The notes under the pieces: generated by a model
The model's input: the letters and a program-made list of their open reading frames with translations, nothing else
What the model was told of the DNA's origin: nothing
Database searches by the model: none
Shown here: in pieces, positions 1-9,687 of the stretch
Layout: every line of letters starts with the position of its first letter
Position numbering within the stretch: position 1 is the first letter of the stretch
Translations under genes and position numbers: made by a program
From: Sporosarcina aquimarina
GTDB taxonomy: Bacteria; Bacillota; Bacilli; Bacillales_A; Planococcaceae
Assembly: GCF_019748715.1 (NCBI RefSeq)
Contig: NZ_JACLBZ010000025.1
Span: 50,041 to 114,040, forward strand
Direction: 5' to 3'
DNA length: 64,000 bases

Positions 1-317
1 TGCAAACTAATGAACAGCAAGTGATCGTCATTAAACGCGGAAGTGAGAGCACGGTACTATACGAAAATGGTAATTTTAAAGAGATTTCAGCCGTGAAAGT
101 GAATAATGTAATTGATCCGGTAGGTGCGGGCGATGCATTTGCCGCGGGATTTGTACATGGTCTATTACAAAATTGTCATCTGGAGCAGTGCATCCGTTTT
201 GGCAATACTTTGGGAGCAAGAGTCATTCAGCAATATGGCGACGTAGAGGGATTACCTTCACTCGTAGAATTAAATGAAGAACTCGAAAATGAGTTTACAT
301 CAGACGTCAGGAGGTAG
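1..317 (+). CDS. PfkB-family sugar kinase, C-terminal part (probable 2-keto-3-deoxygluconate/galactonate kinase)
   Basis: This is the C-terminal ~104 residues of a ribokinase/PfkB-family kinase. The reading frame is open from base 3, so the gene begins before the window; the first in-window GTG at 21 is internal. The signature DPVGAGDAFAAGF is the PfkB C-terminal motif: GAGD forms the anion hole and its Asp is the catalytic base. The next genes are a KDPG-type aldolase and galactonate dehydratase, so the likely role is phosphorylating 2-keto-3-deoxy-galactonate or -gluconate before aldol cleavage. Its stop overlaps the ribosome binding site of the aldolase (AGGAGG at 309-314), showing tight translational coupling. 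The family is certain; the exact sugar substrate is inferred from neighbours. Confidence 0.85.
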   Translation, partial: QTNEQQVIVIKRGSESTVLYENGNFKEISAVKVNNVIDPVGAGDAFAAGFVHGLLQNCHLEQCIRFGNTLGARVIQQYGDVEGLPSLVELNEELENEFTSDVRR

Positions 318-325
318 TTCTTACA

Positions 326-967
326 TTGCGGAAGTGGGACAAACTGAAAATCATTGAAGAACACGGTGTAGTGGCGGTATTAAGGAAGGTTGATCCCGAA
401 CAAATCAGCGAGGTCATCAAAACACTCGTTGGAAGCGGAATCAAAGTACTGGAAATCACAGCAGACAGTGAGCGGAGTTATGACACCATTCGGAATATGA
501 AGAAACTGTATGGGGACCGGGTACTGATTGGTGCCGGAACGGTGCTCGATAAAGAAACTGCTAAAATGGCGGCCGATGCCCAGGCTGATTTTATTTTCTC
601 TCCAAACTTTGACTTGGAAGTTATTCAAACGGCGAATCGGTATGGCTGTATATCCATACCTGGTGTATATACACCTACGGAGATCGTAACGGCTTATGCA
701 GCGGGGGCGGACTTGGTAAAGGTGTTCCCGGCATCGACGTTGGGCCCTGCCTTTTTTAAAGATTTACAGGGTCCGTTGGCTCATATACCGATGATGCCGA
801 CAGGAGGAGTGGACCTTGAAAATATGGGTGACTTCTTAATGAATGGGGCGTTGGCGGTGGGTGTCGGCAGCTCGCTGTTGGACAAGAAGTTGATTGAATC
901 AGAGGACTACGAAGGGCTGGCTGAAAAAGCAAAATGCTTCGTGAACCGGTTCAAAGAGGTGAGGTGA
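326..967 (+). CDS. eda: KDPG/KDPGal aldolase (Eda/DgoA type)
   Basis: A 213-residue class I aldolase that splits 2-keto-3-deoxy-6-phospho sugar acids into pyruvate and glyceraldehyde-3-phosphate. The TTG start at 326 is chosen because AGGAGGT sits about 10 bases upstream and the product begins where Eda proteins normally do. Family residues visible are E43 in KVLEIT, the phosphate/carboxylate loop GAGTV near 70, PGVYTPTE near 112-119, and the Schiff-base lysine K132 in ADLVKVFPA. The length is normal for Eda. It sits 8 bases after the kinase and 4 bases before dgoD, so kinase, aldolase and dehydratase form one transcription unit for hexonate breakdown. Whether it prefers the gluco or galacto epimer cannot be told by eye. 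Confidence 0.93.
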   Translation: MRKWDKLKIIEEHGVVAVLRKVDPEQISEVIKTLVGSGIKVLEITADSERSYDTIRNMKKLYGDRVLIGAGTVLDKETAKMAADAQADFIFSPNFDLEVIQTANRYGCISIPGVYTPTEIVTAYAAGADLVKVFPASTLGPAFFKDLQGPLAHIPMMPTGGVDLENMGDFLMNGALAVGVGSSLLDKKLIESEDYEGLAEKAKCFVNRFKEVR

Positions 968-971
968 ATAC

Positions 972-2120
972 ATGCGAATCAAAGAAATAGAAACTTTCCA
1001 AGTCCCGCCCAGATGGCTTTTCCTTAAGATTACGACCGATGAAGGTATAGAGGGTTGGGGAGAGCCGATTGTTGAAGGCCGCGCAGCGACTGTCGAGGCG
1101 TGTGTCCACGAACTCAGCGAATATTTAATTGGAAAGGATCCGATGCGAATCGAAGACATTTGGAACATATTGTACCGTTCAGGCTTTTATCGCGGCGGTC
1201 CGATTCTGATGAGTGCCATTGCAGGGATCGATCAAGCACTCTGGGACATTAAGGGTAAATTCTTCAATGCCCCTATTTATGAACTTATGGGCGGCGCTTG
1301 CAGAGACAAAGTGAAGGTATATTCCTGGATCGGTGGGGACCGACCTTCAGATGTGCTCGATCAAGCAAAATTGGCCAGGGAAAATGGGTTTCAAGCGATC
1401 AAGATGAATGCGACTGAAGAGTTACAAATCATCGATAGTTATTCGAAGATTGACAGTGTGTTGGAGAGAGTGGCAATGATCAGGGAAGGGTTAGGTGTCG
1501 ACTTTGGAATCGGAATTGATTTTCATGGACGCGTACATAAACCCATGGCAAAGATACTGGCGAAAGAATTGGAACAATACCGGCCGATGTTCATCGAAGA
1601 GCCGGTTCTGGCTGAAAATAACGAGGCGTTGAAGGAAGTGGCCAGACACAGCAATATTCCTATTGCTACCGGAGAAAGAATGTATTCCAGATGGGATTTC
1701 AAAAAGGTCCTGCAAGAAGGCTATGTGGATATTATCCAGCCTGATCTGTCACATGCCGGCGGAATAACGGAATGCAAGAAAATATTTTCCATGGCAGAAG
1801 CTTATGATGTGGCGGTAGCTCCCCACTGTCCGCTTGGCCCGATTGCGCTGGCTTCATGCCTGCAAGTGGATGCGACGAGCCATAATGTCTTCATCCAGGA
1901 ACAGAGCTTAGGTATTCACTACAATGAAGGAAATGATGTATTGGACTATCTGAAAGACCCATCTGTTTTCAAATTTGAAGACGGCTATGCCAAGAATCCG
2001 ACATTGCCGGGGTTAGGAATCGTGATCGATGAGTTCTACGTCAGAGAGAAACAAAAGGAAGGTCACAATTGGAAAAACCCCGTATGGCGGCACGCAGATG
2101 GGACGGTTGCTGAATGGTAG
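972..2120 (+). CDS. dgoD: D-galactonate dehydratase
   Basis: A 382-residue mandelate-racemase/enolase-superfamily dehydratase, the same length as E. coli DgoD and very similar to it throughout. It converts D-galactonate to 2-keto-3-deoxy-D-galactonate. Metal ligands D183, E209 and E235 ([14 protein letters not shown]) and the catalytic histidines H185 (DFHGR) and H285 (APHCPLGP) all sit at the numbering expected from the E. coli enzyme. The signature [16 protein letters not shown] lies near residues 81-96. The ATG start at 972 follows GAGGTGAGG. The C-terminus ([11 protein letters not shown]) is complete and its last codons overlap the start of rpiA. With the kinase and aldolase it gives a De Ley-Doudoroff type galactonate route. 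Confidence 0.95.
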   Translation: MRIKEIETFQVPPRWLFLKITTDEGIEGWGEPIVEGRAATVEACVHELSEYLIGKDPMRIEDIWNILYRSGFYRGGPILMSAIAGIDQALWDIKGKFFNAPIYELMGGACRDKVKVYSWIGGDRPSDVLDQAKLARENGFQAIKMNATEELQIIDSYSKIDSVLERVAMIREGLGVDFGIGIDFHGRVHKPMAKILAKELEQYRPMFIEEPVLAENNEALKEVARHSNIPIATGERMYSRWDFKKVLQEGYVDIIQPDLSHAGGITECKKIFSMAEAYDVAVAPHCPLGPIALASCLQVDATSHNVFIQEQSLGIHYNEGNDVLDYLKDPSVFKFEDGYAKNPTLPGLGIVIDEFYVREKQKEGHNWKNPVWRHADGTVAEW

Positions 2121-2800
2121 GCCCATACAAAAAGAATATCAACAGCGAAGAGAAGGGGGAACTGGCGAGGTTTGCCAGTTTGCTTGTAAAAGATCACTCC
2201 GTCATCGGAGTAGGTTCTGGTACGACAATTGAATTTTTTCTGGTGTACTTGTCGGAGCGTATGGAAAAAGAAAAGATGAACCTAAAATTCATCGCTTCCT
2301 CGAATAAGATCGCAAAGAAAGCTGAAGAGCTGGATCTGGTTCTAATAGGGATTGAAGAGACGCATTCCATCGATCAGGCTTTCGACGGAGCGGACAGGGT
2401 GGACGGAAATGCCAATCTAATTAAAGGAGGTGGTGGATCGCTTTTCCGGGAAAGACAGGTATTGCTGAAGTCTGAGGAGCGATATATATTAGCCGATTGC
2501 TCCAAATTTAAGGAAGATTTCTCGGGGCAGGTCATTCCACTGGAAATTATCCCTTTTAATGCGTTCTATACGATTGAAAGAATCGAAGTTTTGGGATACA
2601 AGGCGGCCTTGAGAAAAGACGGGGAAAGCTATTTCATCACAGACAATGGCAACTGGATTGTTGATGTAACAAAAGATATTAACGAACCGTTGCTGAACAT
2701 TTACGAACAACTAAAGTTGATATCGGGAGTAGTGGAAGTCGGATTATTTCTTAACGATGACTTCCGGCTGGTAAAGCCAAAGCAGTTAAATGACGGGTAA
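2114..2800 (+). CDS. rpiA: Ribose-5-phosphate isomerase A family
   Basis: A 228-residue RpiA-family isomerase, which interconverts ribose-5-phosphate and ribulose-5-phosphate. The diagnostic motifs are GVGSGTT (phosphate loop near 33-39), DGADRVDG and [11 protein letters not shown], which carry the catalytic Asp, Lys and Glu. In the DGAD-x-x motif the residue after the second Asp is Arg rather than the usual Glu. The ATG at 2114 overlaps the last 7 bases of dgoD, so translation is coupled; the Shine-Dalgarno is weak. Its place in an aldonate operon is unusual. It may supply pentose-phosphate interconversion during sugar-acid growth or act on a related keto-acid phosphate; the sequence cannot decide this. 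Confidence 0.87.
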   Translation: MVGPYKKNINSEEKGELARFASLLVKDHSVIGVGSGTTIEFFLVYLSERMEKEKMNLKFIASSNKIAKKAEELDLVLIGIEETHSIDQAFDGADRVDGNANLIKGGGGSLFRERQVLLKSEERYILADCSKFKEDFSGQVIPLEIIPFNAFYTIERIEVLGYKAALRKDGESYFITDNGNWIVDVTKDINEPLLNIYEQLKLISGVVEVGLFLNDDFRLVKPKQLNDG

Positions 2801-2870
2801 CCAGGTCAAGAAAACTTCGAAGATAGACAGTCACTTATCAAATCGTCGATAAAGAAGTAAGTTGCAACTG

Positions 2871-2884
2871 TGAAAGCGTTCGCT
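2871..2884 (+). promoter_or_regulatory. Probable CcpA cre box before the TRAP transporter genes
   Basis: TGAAAGCGTTCGCT matches every fixed position of the Bacillus cre consensus TGNAANCGNWNNCW. It lies in the 139-base gap between rpiA and dctP, 56 bases before the dctP start. This suggests carbon-catabolite control of sugar-acid uptake. The match is read directly; CcpA binding is inference. Confidence 0.6.
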
Positions 2885-2939
2885 TTTCGGTGTTAATACA
2901 AAATGCCGTTCATTAATGCAAAACGAGGGGGAGTTTATA

Positions 2940-3995
2940 TTGAAGAAAAATCTACTATTAATATTTGCATTGCTGCTTTTAAGCGTATTCGTGGCGGCTT
3001 GCGGTAATGGAAAGAGCGACACGGCCGAGGGTAATACAGATGTGGCAAGTGCTGATGCGGCAACCGATAACGGGGAGACGAAAAAGTTGAGAATTAGCCT
3101 TGGTCTGAACGACAAAACGCCTCTGTATAAAAGTTCAGAAAAGTTTAAAGAACTGGTAGAGGAAAAAACAGATACATTGAACGTGGAGATCTATCATTCC
3201 GGTCAAATTGCGGATGACCGTTCAGCGATTGAAATGTTGCAGTTCGGTACGTTGGAAATTACGATTCCTTCCACGGCACCATTCACTTCATTCGTCCCGG
3301 AATACGGCGTGTTTGACTTGCCTTTCACACTGACGAACACGGACATTGTCGATAAAGTATTGCAAGGTGAAGTTGGAGATGCTTTAGCAGAAAAAGCTAG
3401 TGAACAAGGCGTTAAGCAATTGGCTTGGTGGGAAAACGGATTCCGTCAGCTGACAAACAGTAAGCGCGCTGTTGAGAAGATTGATGATCTGCAAGGATTA
3501 AAGGTCCGTACAATGGAAAATGATATCCATTTAGGCGCTTGGAAGGCAATGGGAGCAAACCCGACACCTATGGCATTTACGGAATTGTTCACAGCTATGC
3601 AGCAAAAGACAGTAGACGGCCAGGAAAACCCTTACCCAACCATTCTATTGGAGAAGTATCCTGAAGTTCAAAAGTACTTAACGGAAACCAACCATATTTA
3701 TTCTCCGTTTATCTTCTTGATCAGCCAAAAGACTTGGGACGGCTTGACGGAAGAAGAACAAAAAATCGTAGAGAGCGCAGCACTGGAAGCCGGGGAGCAC
3801 AACCGCCAACTTTCACGTGAAACGGCAAAATCGGCACTTGATGAATTGAAAGAGCAAATGCAATACAACAAAGTCAGCGACTCTGAGTTGGAGAAATTTA
3901 AAGAAGCTGTACAGCCTGTCATCGAAAAACATAAGGGAAGCATCGGTGAGGAGTTCGTTGATCAGTATTTGGACGCAATCAAGGGTGCGGAATAA
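2940..3995 (+). CDS. dctP: TRAP transporter solute-binding lipoprotein, DctP family
   Basis: A 351-residue extracytoplasmic solute-binding protein. An in-frame ATG lies at 2916, but the TTG at 2940 is preferred: GAGGGGGAG lies 6 bases upstream and the product then starts with a clean lipoprotein signal (MKKN, hydrophobic core, then lipobox VAAC followed by GNG). After a Ser/Asp-rich linker comes a DctP domain. It includes the region KVRTMEN, whose Arg normally salt-bridges the substrate carboxylate, and the family segment TELFTAMQQKTVDGQENP. DctQ and DctM follow directly. In this operon the likely ligand is an aldonate such as galactonate or xylonate; that is inferred from the neighbours. Confidence 0.93.
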   Translation: MKKNLLLIFALLLLSVFVAACGNGKSDTAEGNTDVASADAATDNGETKKLRISLGLNDKTPLYKSSEKFKELVEEKTDTLNVEIYHSGQIADDRSAIEMLQFGTLEITIPSTAPFTSFVPEYGVFDLPFTLTNTDIVDKVLQGEVGDALAEKASEQGVKQLAWWENGFRQLTNSKRAVEKIDDLQGLKVRTMENDIHLGAWKAMGANPTPMAFTELFTAMQQKTVDGQENPYPTILLEKYPEVQKYLTETNHIYSPFIFLISQKTWDGLTEEEQKIVESAALEAGEHNRQLSRETAKSALDELKEQMQYNKVSDSELEKFKEAVQPVIEKHKGSIGEEFVDQYLDAIKGAE

Positions 3996-4042
3996 AATCA
4001 AAACTCTTTAACAATAAGAATGCAGGTGAGAGGGGCGATCAA

Positions 4043-4555
4043 ATGCCAGTCTTGAGATGGATCGATCATAATTTAGAGCGAGTGATTTTGTTCATATTGC
4101 TATTGATTATGACTGTGGTAATTGTCTTGCAAGTCTTTATGAGATATGTAGTTGAGAGCTCACTCACATGGTCTGAAGAATTAGCCAGATTTTGTTTCGT
4201 CTGGCTAATTTACATAGGGATTAGCTATGGAGTGAAAAAAGCAAAGCATATTCGGGTGGAAGCATTGTTGTCGGTATTTAAACGGCGCGGAAAGTATGTA
4301 ATTAACATGATTGCGTACCTTTTGTTTTTATTCTTTGCCCTATTTGCAGTCTACTATGGCTTTTCTATATACCAGGTCATCAAAGATACAGGACAGGTGG
4401 CTCCTTCTATCCGGATCTCCATGTCAATCATGTATTTGGGGATGCCTGTCGGGATGCTCTTAACCTCTTTTCGTTTGATCCAGAGGATATATATAGAAAC
4501 GAAGACGTATCGAGCCGATGAAGAAGTAATCGATAACGATATACCAAGATTATAA
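4043..4555 (+). CDS. dctQ: TRAP transporter small permease, DctQ family
   Basis: A 170-residue membrane protein with four predicted hydrophobic helices, at about residues 12-35, 48-66, 88-110 and 128-146. The family segment LTWSEELARFCFVWLIYIG follows the first helix, and SMSIMYLGMPVGM lies in the last. It is the small membrane subunit that anchors the DctM permease of a tripartite, sodium-driven TRAP system. The ATG at 4043 follows GAGAGGGG. It lies 47 bases after dctP and 13 bases before dctM, so the three are cotranscribed. Length and topology are typical. Confidence 0.92.
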   Translation: MPVLRWIDHNLERVILFILLLIMTVVIVLQVFMRYVVESSLTWSEELARFCFVWLIYIGISYGVKKAKHIRVEALLSVFKRRGKYVINMIAYLLFLFFALFAVYYGFSIYQVIKDTGQVAPSIRISMSIMYLGMPVGMLLTSFRLIQRIYIETKTYRADEEVIDNDIPRL

Positions 4556-4568
4556 GGAGGGAGATATA

Positions 4569-5837
4569 ATGGGCGTCTTAATCTTTGTATCTTTTGCCAT
4601 TTTATTGATACTTACCGTACCCATTGGAATTGCCCTAGGCCTGTCAGCGGTCATTGCCCTTCTCATTGACGGATCGATTCCAGTAGAGTTCATCATTAAA
4701 GAATTAACTACTTCCACAAACTCTTTCCCGTTGTTAGCCATCCCATTCTTCATCTTAGCAGGTGAAATAATGGGGAAGGGCGGTATTTCCATCCGACTAA
4801 TCGCAGTTGCAGAAGCATTAGTGGGATCTGTCACGGGCGGCTTGGCATTGACAGCTATTGTTACATGTATGTTTTTCGCTGCTATTTCAGGATCCGGGCC
4901 CGCGACTGTAGCGGCAGTCGGCAGCCTGATGATTCCGGCTATGGTGAAAAAAGGGTATGATATTAAATTTTCGACAGCGGTCGTTGCGTCGGCCGGTTCA
5001 ATTGGTGTCATCATTCCGCCTTCCATCCCGATGGTCATGTACGGTGTATCCGGAAGTGTCTCCATAGGCGATATGTTCATGGCGGGTATTATTCCGGGAA
5101 TATTGGTAGGTTTTGGATTGATGGCCTATGCCTACTATTACTCGAAAAAAGCCGGATACAAAGGCAGCACGGAAAAGATCTCTTTCAAAAGAATTGTGAG
5201 ACAAGTCTGGTTGGCGAAATGGTCATTATTGATTCCGGTCATTATCTTAGGCGGAATCTATGGCGGGATTTTCACGCCGACAGAGGCTGCGGCCATTGCG
5301 GTTTTCGTCGGATTTGTCATTGGTGCGTTCGTATACCGAGAATTGAAGTTCAAAGATATTTCCAGTATCTTCATCGATTCTTCGCTGATGACTGCAACCA
5401 TCTTGATTATTGTCGGCAGTGCCACAGGGTTCGGGAAGCTACTGGCAATGGAGCAAGTTCCGATAAAAATTGCGAACTATATGCTTTCGCTTTCTTCAGA
5501 GCCATTTGTAATCATTTTACTGATCATTGGGCTGCTGCTGATCGTCGGATGTTTCATGGATACCATTGCTGCAATTATTATTCTGACACCCATCTTGCTG
5601 CCGATCGGAACGGCAGTAGGTTTTGATCCGGTACACTTCGGTATCATCATGATCATCACATTGGCAATTGGATTTATCACCCCGCCGGTCGGAGTCAACT
5701 TATTCGTCGGTTCCAGTATTTCAGGGGTCAGTATGGAATCTTTATCCAAAGCGATCATTCCATTCATTTTAGCAATGATCTTTGTTCTGTTAATCGTTTC
5801 ATTTATCCCTGGCTTATCGTTAGTGTTTTTGGATTAA
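4569..5837 (+). CDS. dctM: TRAP transporter large permease, DctM family
   Basis: A 422-residue polytopic permease with roughly 11-12 hydrophobic helices, the usual DctM size. Recognisable segments are FPLLAIPFFILAGEIM near 50-65, FFAAISGSGPATVAAVGS near 100-118, IPPSIPMVMYG, FTPTEAAA near 235-245, and the C-terminal half repeat with DTIAAIIILTPILLPI and GFITPPVGVNLFV. The ATG start follows AAGGAGGGAG at 4555-4564. It forms the translocation channel that works with the DctQ anchor and the DctP receptor. The dehydratase gene starts 21 bases after its stop, so uptake and the first pentonate dehydration step are likely cotranscribed. Confidence 0.94.
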   Translation: MGVLIFVSFAILLILTVPIGIALGLSAVIALLIDGSIPVEFIIKELTTSTNSFPLLAIPFFILAGEIMGKGGISIRLIAVAEALVGSVTGGLALTAIVTCMFFAAISGSGPATVAAVGSLMIPAMVKKGYDIKFSTAVVASAGSIGVIIPPSIPMVMYGVSGSVSIGDMFMAGIIPGILVGFGLMAYAYYYSKKAGYKGSTEKISFKRIVRQVWLAKWSLLIPVIILGGIYGGIFTPTEAAAIAVFVGFVIGAFVYRELKFKDISSIFIDSSLMTATILIIVGSATGFGKLLAMEQVPIKIANYMLSLSSEPFVIILLIIGLLLIVGCFMDTIAAIIILTPILLPIGTAVGFDPVHFGIIMIITLAIGFITPPVGVNLFVGSSISGVSMESLSKAIIPFILAMIFVLLIVSFIPGLSLVFLD

Positions 5838-5858
5838 TCTTTAATTGGAGTGATTAAT

Positions 5859-8012
5859 ATGTTATTTCCCCATATGCGCAGCAGAATAAACCCTTATAAA
5901 GAAAATGTGCAAGGAAAAGCGAATGAACCTATTACTGTGGCAGGACTTCTTGATAATGCAAAGAAGATACTCGGTCCGCTGTATGAAGGCGGGACGCCGG
6001 ACTGGACGCTAGAGAATATCGTACTCAGATTAGAACAAGATGCGCCACGGATTGCAATCATAGGCGGTTCTGAGGATCATCCGGCGCATATTATGGATTA
6101 TATGACTTCTTCACGCGCGGCGGTCAGGATCTGGCAAAACGGTGGTGTACCTTTCTATTTTTCAACTCCTGTCATGTGCGATGGCACCGCCCAATCCAAT
6201 CAAGGAATGAGCTATTCCCTGCAAAGTAGGAATGCTGTGGCGCAGATGATTGTAAATCAGTTGGAGGCGCACAGTTATCACGGGGCATTCGTCATCCAAG
6301 GGTGCGATAAACAGCCGTTGGGTGTCGTAAGCGGACTCGCTCATTTGGACCGGCTCAGACAATTCAGAGGGGATCAGCCGTTTTTTGCGACATTTGCTCC
6401 GGCTCATGTCCTGCAAGGCGGCACCATCCCTGAAGATGTAGTAGTAAAGTTGAACGCTGTTTATGACAAGGCGATTGAAATGGACCAAGTGGAAATTGCA
6501 GAAGACTTAAGGGACACGATGAATTATATTCTTCAATGTTCATCCAATACTTCTTTCCAAGGAGTATTTGAGAGGGCGGTGGAGAGAGGGATTATCACCG
6601 AAGAAGAACATAAATACTTCGAAATCAAATTGGCAGCGGCTACTTGTGACACCCAAGGAGGAGTCTGTGCATTCAATGGAACAGGAAACAGTTCCCGGCA
6701 TCTGGTCGCGGGTCTCGGACTTGTGCATCCGGCCCTTGAGCTCTTGACACAACCACCGAATCAACAGCAGGTCAATGAGGCAATTGATGCGTTGGCTGTC
6801 ATGATCAATAAACCAGAATATGGCGTATCCCGATTGGTGCATTCCAATATTAGGAACGCAGTCCGCATCCACAGTGCTTCCGGAGGTTCTACCAACTTAA
6901 TGATGCATATGGTGGCAGCAATGATTTATGCAGGCTATGATTTCACACTTTTCGACGTTGAAAAAATCTTGAAAGAACAACCGATACCTGACCTCTTCAA
7001 TTATTCTCTGACAGAGGGCCGGGATATCTTCTCATTGGCAATGCAGTGCTGCGATGACACGAGTCGGGGCATGGAGACATTGTTTTATGAACTGATGCAG
7101 AACGACGTGACGATGGACCAGGATTCTCTGACCGTGACGGGCTCGTCATGGAGAGAAAGAATGACGTACAGTGAGAGCCTGCCGGCAGACAATGTCACGG
7201 AAAATCAAGTGATCGTGAGCAATCCAAGAAGACCGTTCAGCGGGGTGGATGTACTCCGCGGCAATTTCTTTGAAAGTGCCGTTGTAAAGATCAGCGGCAT
7301 GCCGACACCTCAATTGGATCAGTTCGACGATAAGATGGCTTTCGTATTGTATTTTGATAATGAGGACCAGGCAAACCAAAGTCTTTTGGATTCCAAATTA
7401 ATTGATAACATGATGGCGAATAAACTGTTCAGCTATGAAATGCTAACAGCCTTAGTGAAATATAATACGCCCGATGAATATGAAGAGTTGAAAGATCTTG
7501 ACTATAATGCGCTATTTGGGGAGATGACGAAAAGAGGCATATTAAAACTTGCACTTGTGATCTCCGGACAGGGACCATTGGCATTCGGGATGCCTGAAAT
7601 GTTTACACCGATGCAGCATATCAATGCAAACCGCACTTTGAAGAGGATCTGTACCGTCATTAGCGATGGACGCTATTCGGGAGTCACATACGGTGCGGCA
7701 ATTGGGCATATGACGCCGGAAGCGATGGATGGCGGAGGGATCGGCTATCTGCAAACCGGTGACATATTGCATCTGCAATTGCGCAAACACTATATTGACT
7801 TGGTGAAAGAACTGAACGGCCAAGTTGTATATGAAGAGAAAATCAAAGATAATGAGACTCGAAAGCAATTATTCGAAGAGCGATTAACGAAGATGAAACA
7901 GCGTCAGAAGTTAGTGGCTGCAGTCAATCGTATGGTAGGACACACAGACGCTTCAAAAGGGGTTGTCCCGATCCAAGTTTATGAGGAAGCGGATGAAGCT
8001 TACGTGCAATAA
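5859..8012 (+). CDS. yjhG: YjhG/YagF-type pentonate (D-xylonate) dehydratase, IlvD/Edd superfamily
   Basis: A 717-residue dehydratase of the IlvD/Edd superfamily, YjhG/YagF branch, somewhat longer than E. coli YjhG (about 655). The likely reaction is D-xylonate to 2-keto-3-deoxy-D-xylonate with an iron-sulfur cluster. Candidate cluster cysteines lie in the conserved segments FSTPVMCDGTAQ, VIQGCDKQPLG and AAATCDTQGGVCAFNG. SASGGSTNLMMH and the C-terminal ISDGRYSG are superfamily signatures. A GTG lies at 5850, but it overlaps the ribosome binding site TTGGAG, so the ATG at 5859 is preferred. The following genes encode both an aldolase and a dehydratase suited to 2-keto-3-deoxypentonate, which supports the C5 assignment. 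Confidence 0.88.
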   Translation: MLFPHMRSRINPYKENVQGKANEPITVAGLLDNAKKILGPLYEGGTPDWTLENIVLRLEQDAPRIAIIGGSEDHPAHIMDYMTSSRAAVRIWQNGGVPFYFSTPVMCDGTAQSNQGMSYSLQSRNAVAQMIVNQLEAHSYHGAFVIQGCDKQPLGVVSGLAHLDRLRQFRGDQPFFATFAPAHVLQGGTIPEDVVVKLNAVYDKAIEMDQVEIAEDLRDTMNYILQCSSNTSFQGVFERAVERGIITEEEHKYFEIKLAAATCDTQGGVCAFNGTGNSSRHLVAGLGLVHPALELLTQPPNQQQVNEAIDALAVMINKPEYGVSRLVHSNIRNAVRIHSASGGSTNLMMHMVAAMIYAGYDFTLFDVEKILKEQPIPDLFNYSLTEGRDIFSLAMQCCDDTSRGMETLFYELMQNDVTMDQDSLTVTGSSWRERMTYSESLPADNVTENQVIVSNPRRPFSGVDVLRGNFFESAVVKISGMPTPQLDQFDDKMAFVLYFDNEDQANQSLLDSKLIDNMMANKLFSYEMLTALVKYNTPDEYEELKDLDYNALFGEMTKRGILKLALVISGQGPLAFGMPEMFTPMQHINANRTLKRICTVISDGRYSGVTYGAAIGHMTPEAMDGGGIGYLQTGDILHLQLRKHYIDLVKELNGQVVYEEKIKDNETRKQLFEERLTKMKQRQKLVAAVNRMVGHTDASKGVVPIQVYEEADEAYVQ

Positions 8013-8042
8013 TTGCTAATAAGCAATGAGAAGGTGATTGGT

Positions 8043-8831
8043 ATGGGGCTTGTTCAATCTGTAGTAAGGGCAATTAAGATTTTGGAAGTATTTGATGAAA
8101 TGAATAAAGAACTTAGCATTAAAGAAATCAGCGCGAAATTGGAACTCAACAAGAGTACGGTCCATGCTCTGCTGAAAACGTTAAAAGAATTTGGCTATAT
8201 CACACAGAATGCAGATACTGCTGATTATTCATTGGGTTGGAAGTTATATGAGCGCGGCAATTTATTGCTCAGTCAACTGGACTTAAAGACCGCTGCATCA
8301 AGTCACCTGCAGACGTTGAACAAAGCGACGAATGAGACAGTCCACTTAGTGACGCGATTGGAGCACGAGGCAATATATATCGACAAAATCAATGGTCACA
8401 ACACATTGGTGATCTATTCCAGGGTCGGTAAGAAAGTACCGTTGCATTGCAGCGCAGTGGGGAAGGTGCTGGCTGCATATTTACCGGAAGCGAGTTTGAC
8501 GGAAATATTAAATGACTATGAATTCGCGCAGGCTACCGTAAATTCCATACAAAACCATAACGATTATATGGCAGAACTTGCGAACGTCAGAAAGAACGGC
8601 TACGCAGTGGATGACGAAGAAAATGAATATGGAATCATCTGTTTTGCCATGCCCATCTACGATCATAGGAATAAGGTAGTCGCTGCGGTAAGTGTATCAT
8701 CGCCAAAGAGCAATTTCACAGAGGAAAAAGAGTCCGAGTATCTAAAACTACTAAAATTATGTGTAGACAAAATTTCGCAGGAATTGGGTGCAAATCTAAA
8801 TGTAAAGGAGAACTATAATGAGATACATTAA
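8043..8831 (+). CDS. IclR-family transcriptional regulator (first of two)
   Basis: A 262-residue IclR-type regulator. The N-terminal winged helix-turn-helix (about residues 1-65) includes LSIKEISAKLELNKSTVHALLKTL, and the C-terminal IclR effector domain (about 80-250) includes VPLHCSAVGKVLAAYL and GYAVDDEENEYGIICFAMPI. The frame is open from a TTG at 8013, but the ATG at 8043 follows GAGAAGGTG and matches the usual IclR start. It lies between the pentonate dehydratase and the FAH-fold dehydratase and overlaps the latter by 14 bases. Control of this operon by a sugar-acid intermediate is therefore likely. The effector is unknown. Confidence 0.9.
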   Translation: MGLVQSVVRAIKILEVFDEMNKELSIKEISAKLELNKSTVHALLKTLKEFGYITQNADTADYSLGWKLYERGNLLLSQLDLKTAASSHLQTLNKATNETVHLVTRLEHEAIYIDKINGHNTLVIYSRVGKKVPLHCSAVGKVLAAYLPEASLTEILNDYEFAQATVNSIQNHNDYMAELANVRKNGYAVDDEENEYGIICFAMPIYDHRNKVVAAVSVSSPKSNFTEEKESEYLKLLKLCVDKISQELGANLNVKENYNEIH

Positions 8832-9687
8832 GTTCCGCCAAGACGGAGAGATCCATTCAGCATTAGTTACATTGCAAGAAGAAATATATGTAATTAAAGA
8901 GGAGGACTACACGGAATTCTATTATGGATTAAAAGAGTCGAATCTTACGGCGAAAGAATATATTGAAAAAGAGCAGCTTCAGAAGAGTGAGTTAAAGTTT
9001 GAAGACCTGGAACTTAACCTGCCAATTTTGCCGGACGAAGTATGGGCAGCGGGCGTAACTTACCAAAAGAGCAGAGAGGCAAGGAATTTCGAGACAAAGA
9101 AAGATGCCGAACAGGATCTTACATTCTATGATCTGGTATATGATGCGGAGCGTCCCGAAATATTCTTTAAGTCTACCGCACGGAGAATAATCGGTCCGAA
9201 TGAGGATGTCTGCATCAGAACCGATTCAAATTGGCAGATACCTGAGCCTGAACTGACTCTGATTGTAGGAAAGAAAGAGGATATAATCGGCTATACACTC
9301 GGCAACGATATGAGCTGTCGCGATATTGAAGGAGAAAATCCGCTCTATTTGCCTCAGGCGAAAGTATGGAAAAACTCGGGTTCAATCGGTCCGGCAATCT
9401 TAATGCCTGAAGCTGTCGAAGACCCATACTCGATCGATATCACGTGCAAGATCTACCGGGATGGCCAGCTGAAGTTCGAGGGGACGGCTTACGTCAATCA
9501 GTTAAAGCGAAAGCTGGACGAGTTAGTGCATTACTTGGTCTATGACAATGACATTCTGGAGGGCACCGCTCTCATGACAGGAACTTGTATTGTGCCGCCA
9601 AATGATTTCACTTTGCAGGCCGGTGATACGATTGAAATTTCCAGTACGAAAATTGGTATATTGCGAAATGACGTCAGTGCTCCATAA
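8818..9687 (+). CDS. FAH-superfamily 2-keto-3-deoxypentonate dehydratase (KdaD/XylX-like)
   Basis: A 289-residue fumarylacetoacetate-hydrolase-superfamily protein. Metal ligands typical of the fold are visible as E143 and E145 in PEPEL and D164 in GNDMSCRD. The overall pattern, including DSNWQIPEPEL, resembles archaeal 2-keto-3-deoxy-arabinonate dehydratase and Caulobacter XylX. These make alpha-ketoglutarate semialdehyde from 2-keto-3-deoxypentonates. Context supports this: a pentonate dehydratase lies upstream and an alpha-ketoglutarate-semialdehyde-type ALDH downstream, completing a Weimberg route. The ATG follows AAGGAG and overlaps the IclR gene. Other FAH functions such as acylpyruvate hydrolase cannot be excluded by sequence alone. 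Confidence 0.82.
   Translation: MRYIKFRQDGEIHSALVTLQEEIYVIKEEDYTEFYYGLKESNLTAKEYIEKEQLQKSELKFEDLELNLPILPDEVWAAGVTYQKSREARNFETKKDAEQDLTFYDLVYDAERPEIFFKSTARRIIGPNEDVCIRTDSNWQIPEPELTLIVGKKEDIIGYTLGNDMSCRDIEGENPLYLPQAKVWKNSGSIGPAILMPEAVEDPYSIDITCKIYRDGQLKFEGTAYVNQLKRKLDELVHYLVYDNDILEGTALMTGTCIVPPNDFTLQAGDTIEISSTKIGILRNDVSAP

Noticed and set aside
4550..5080. Minus-strand open frame of 176 codons opposite dctM
   Set aside because: Antisense shadow of a membrane protein gene with unlikely composition rich in Met, Pro and Thr.
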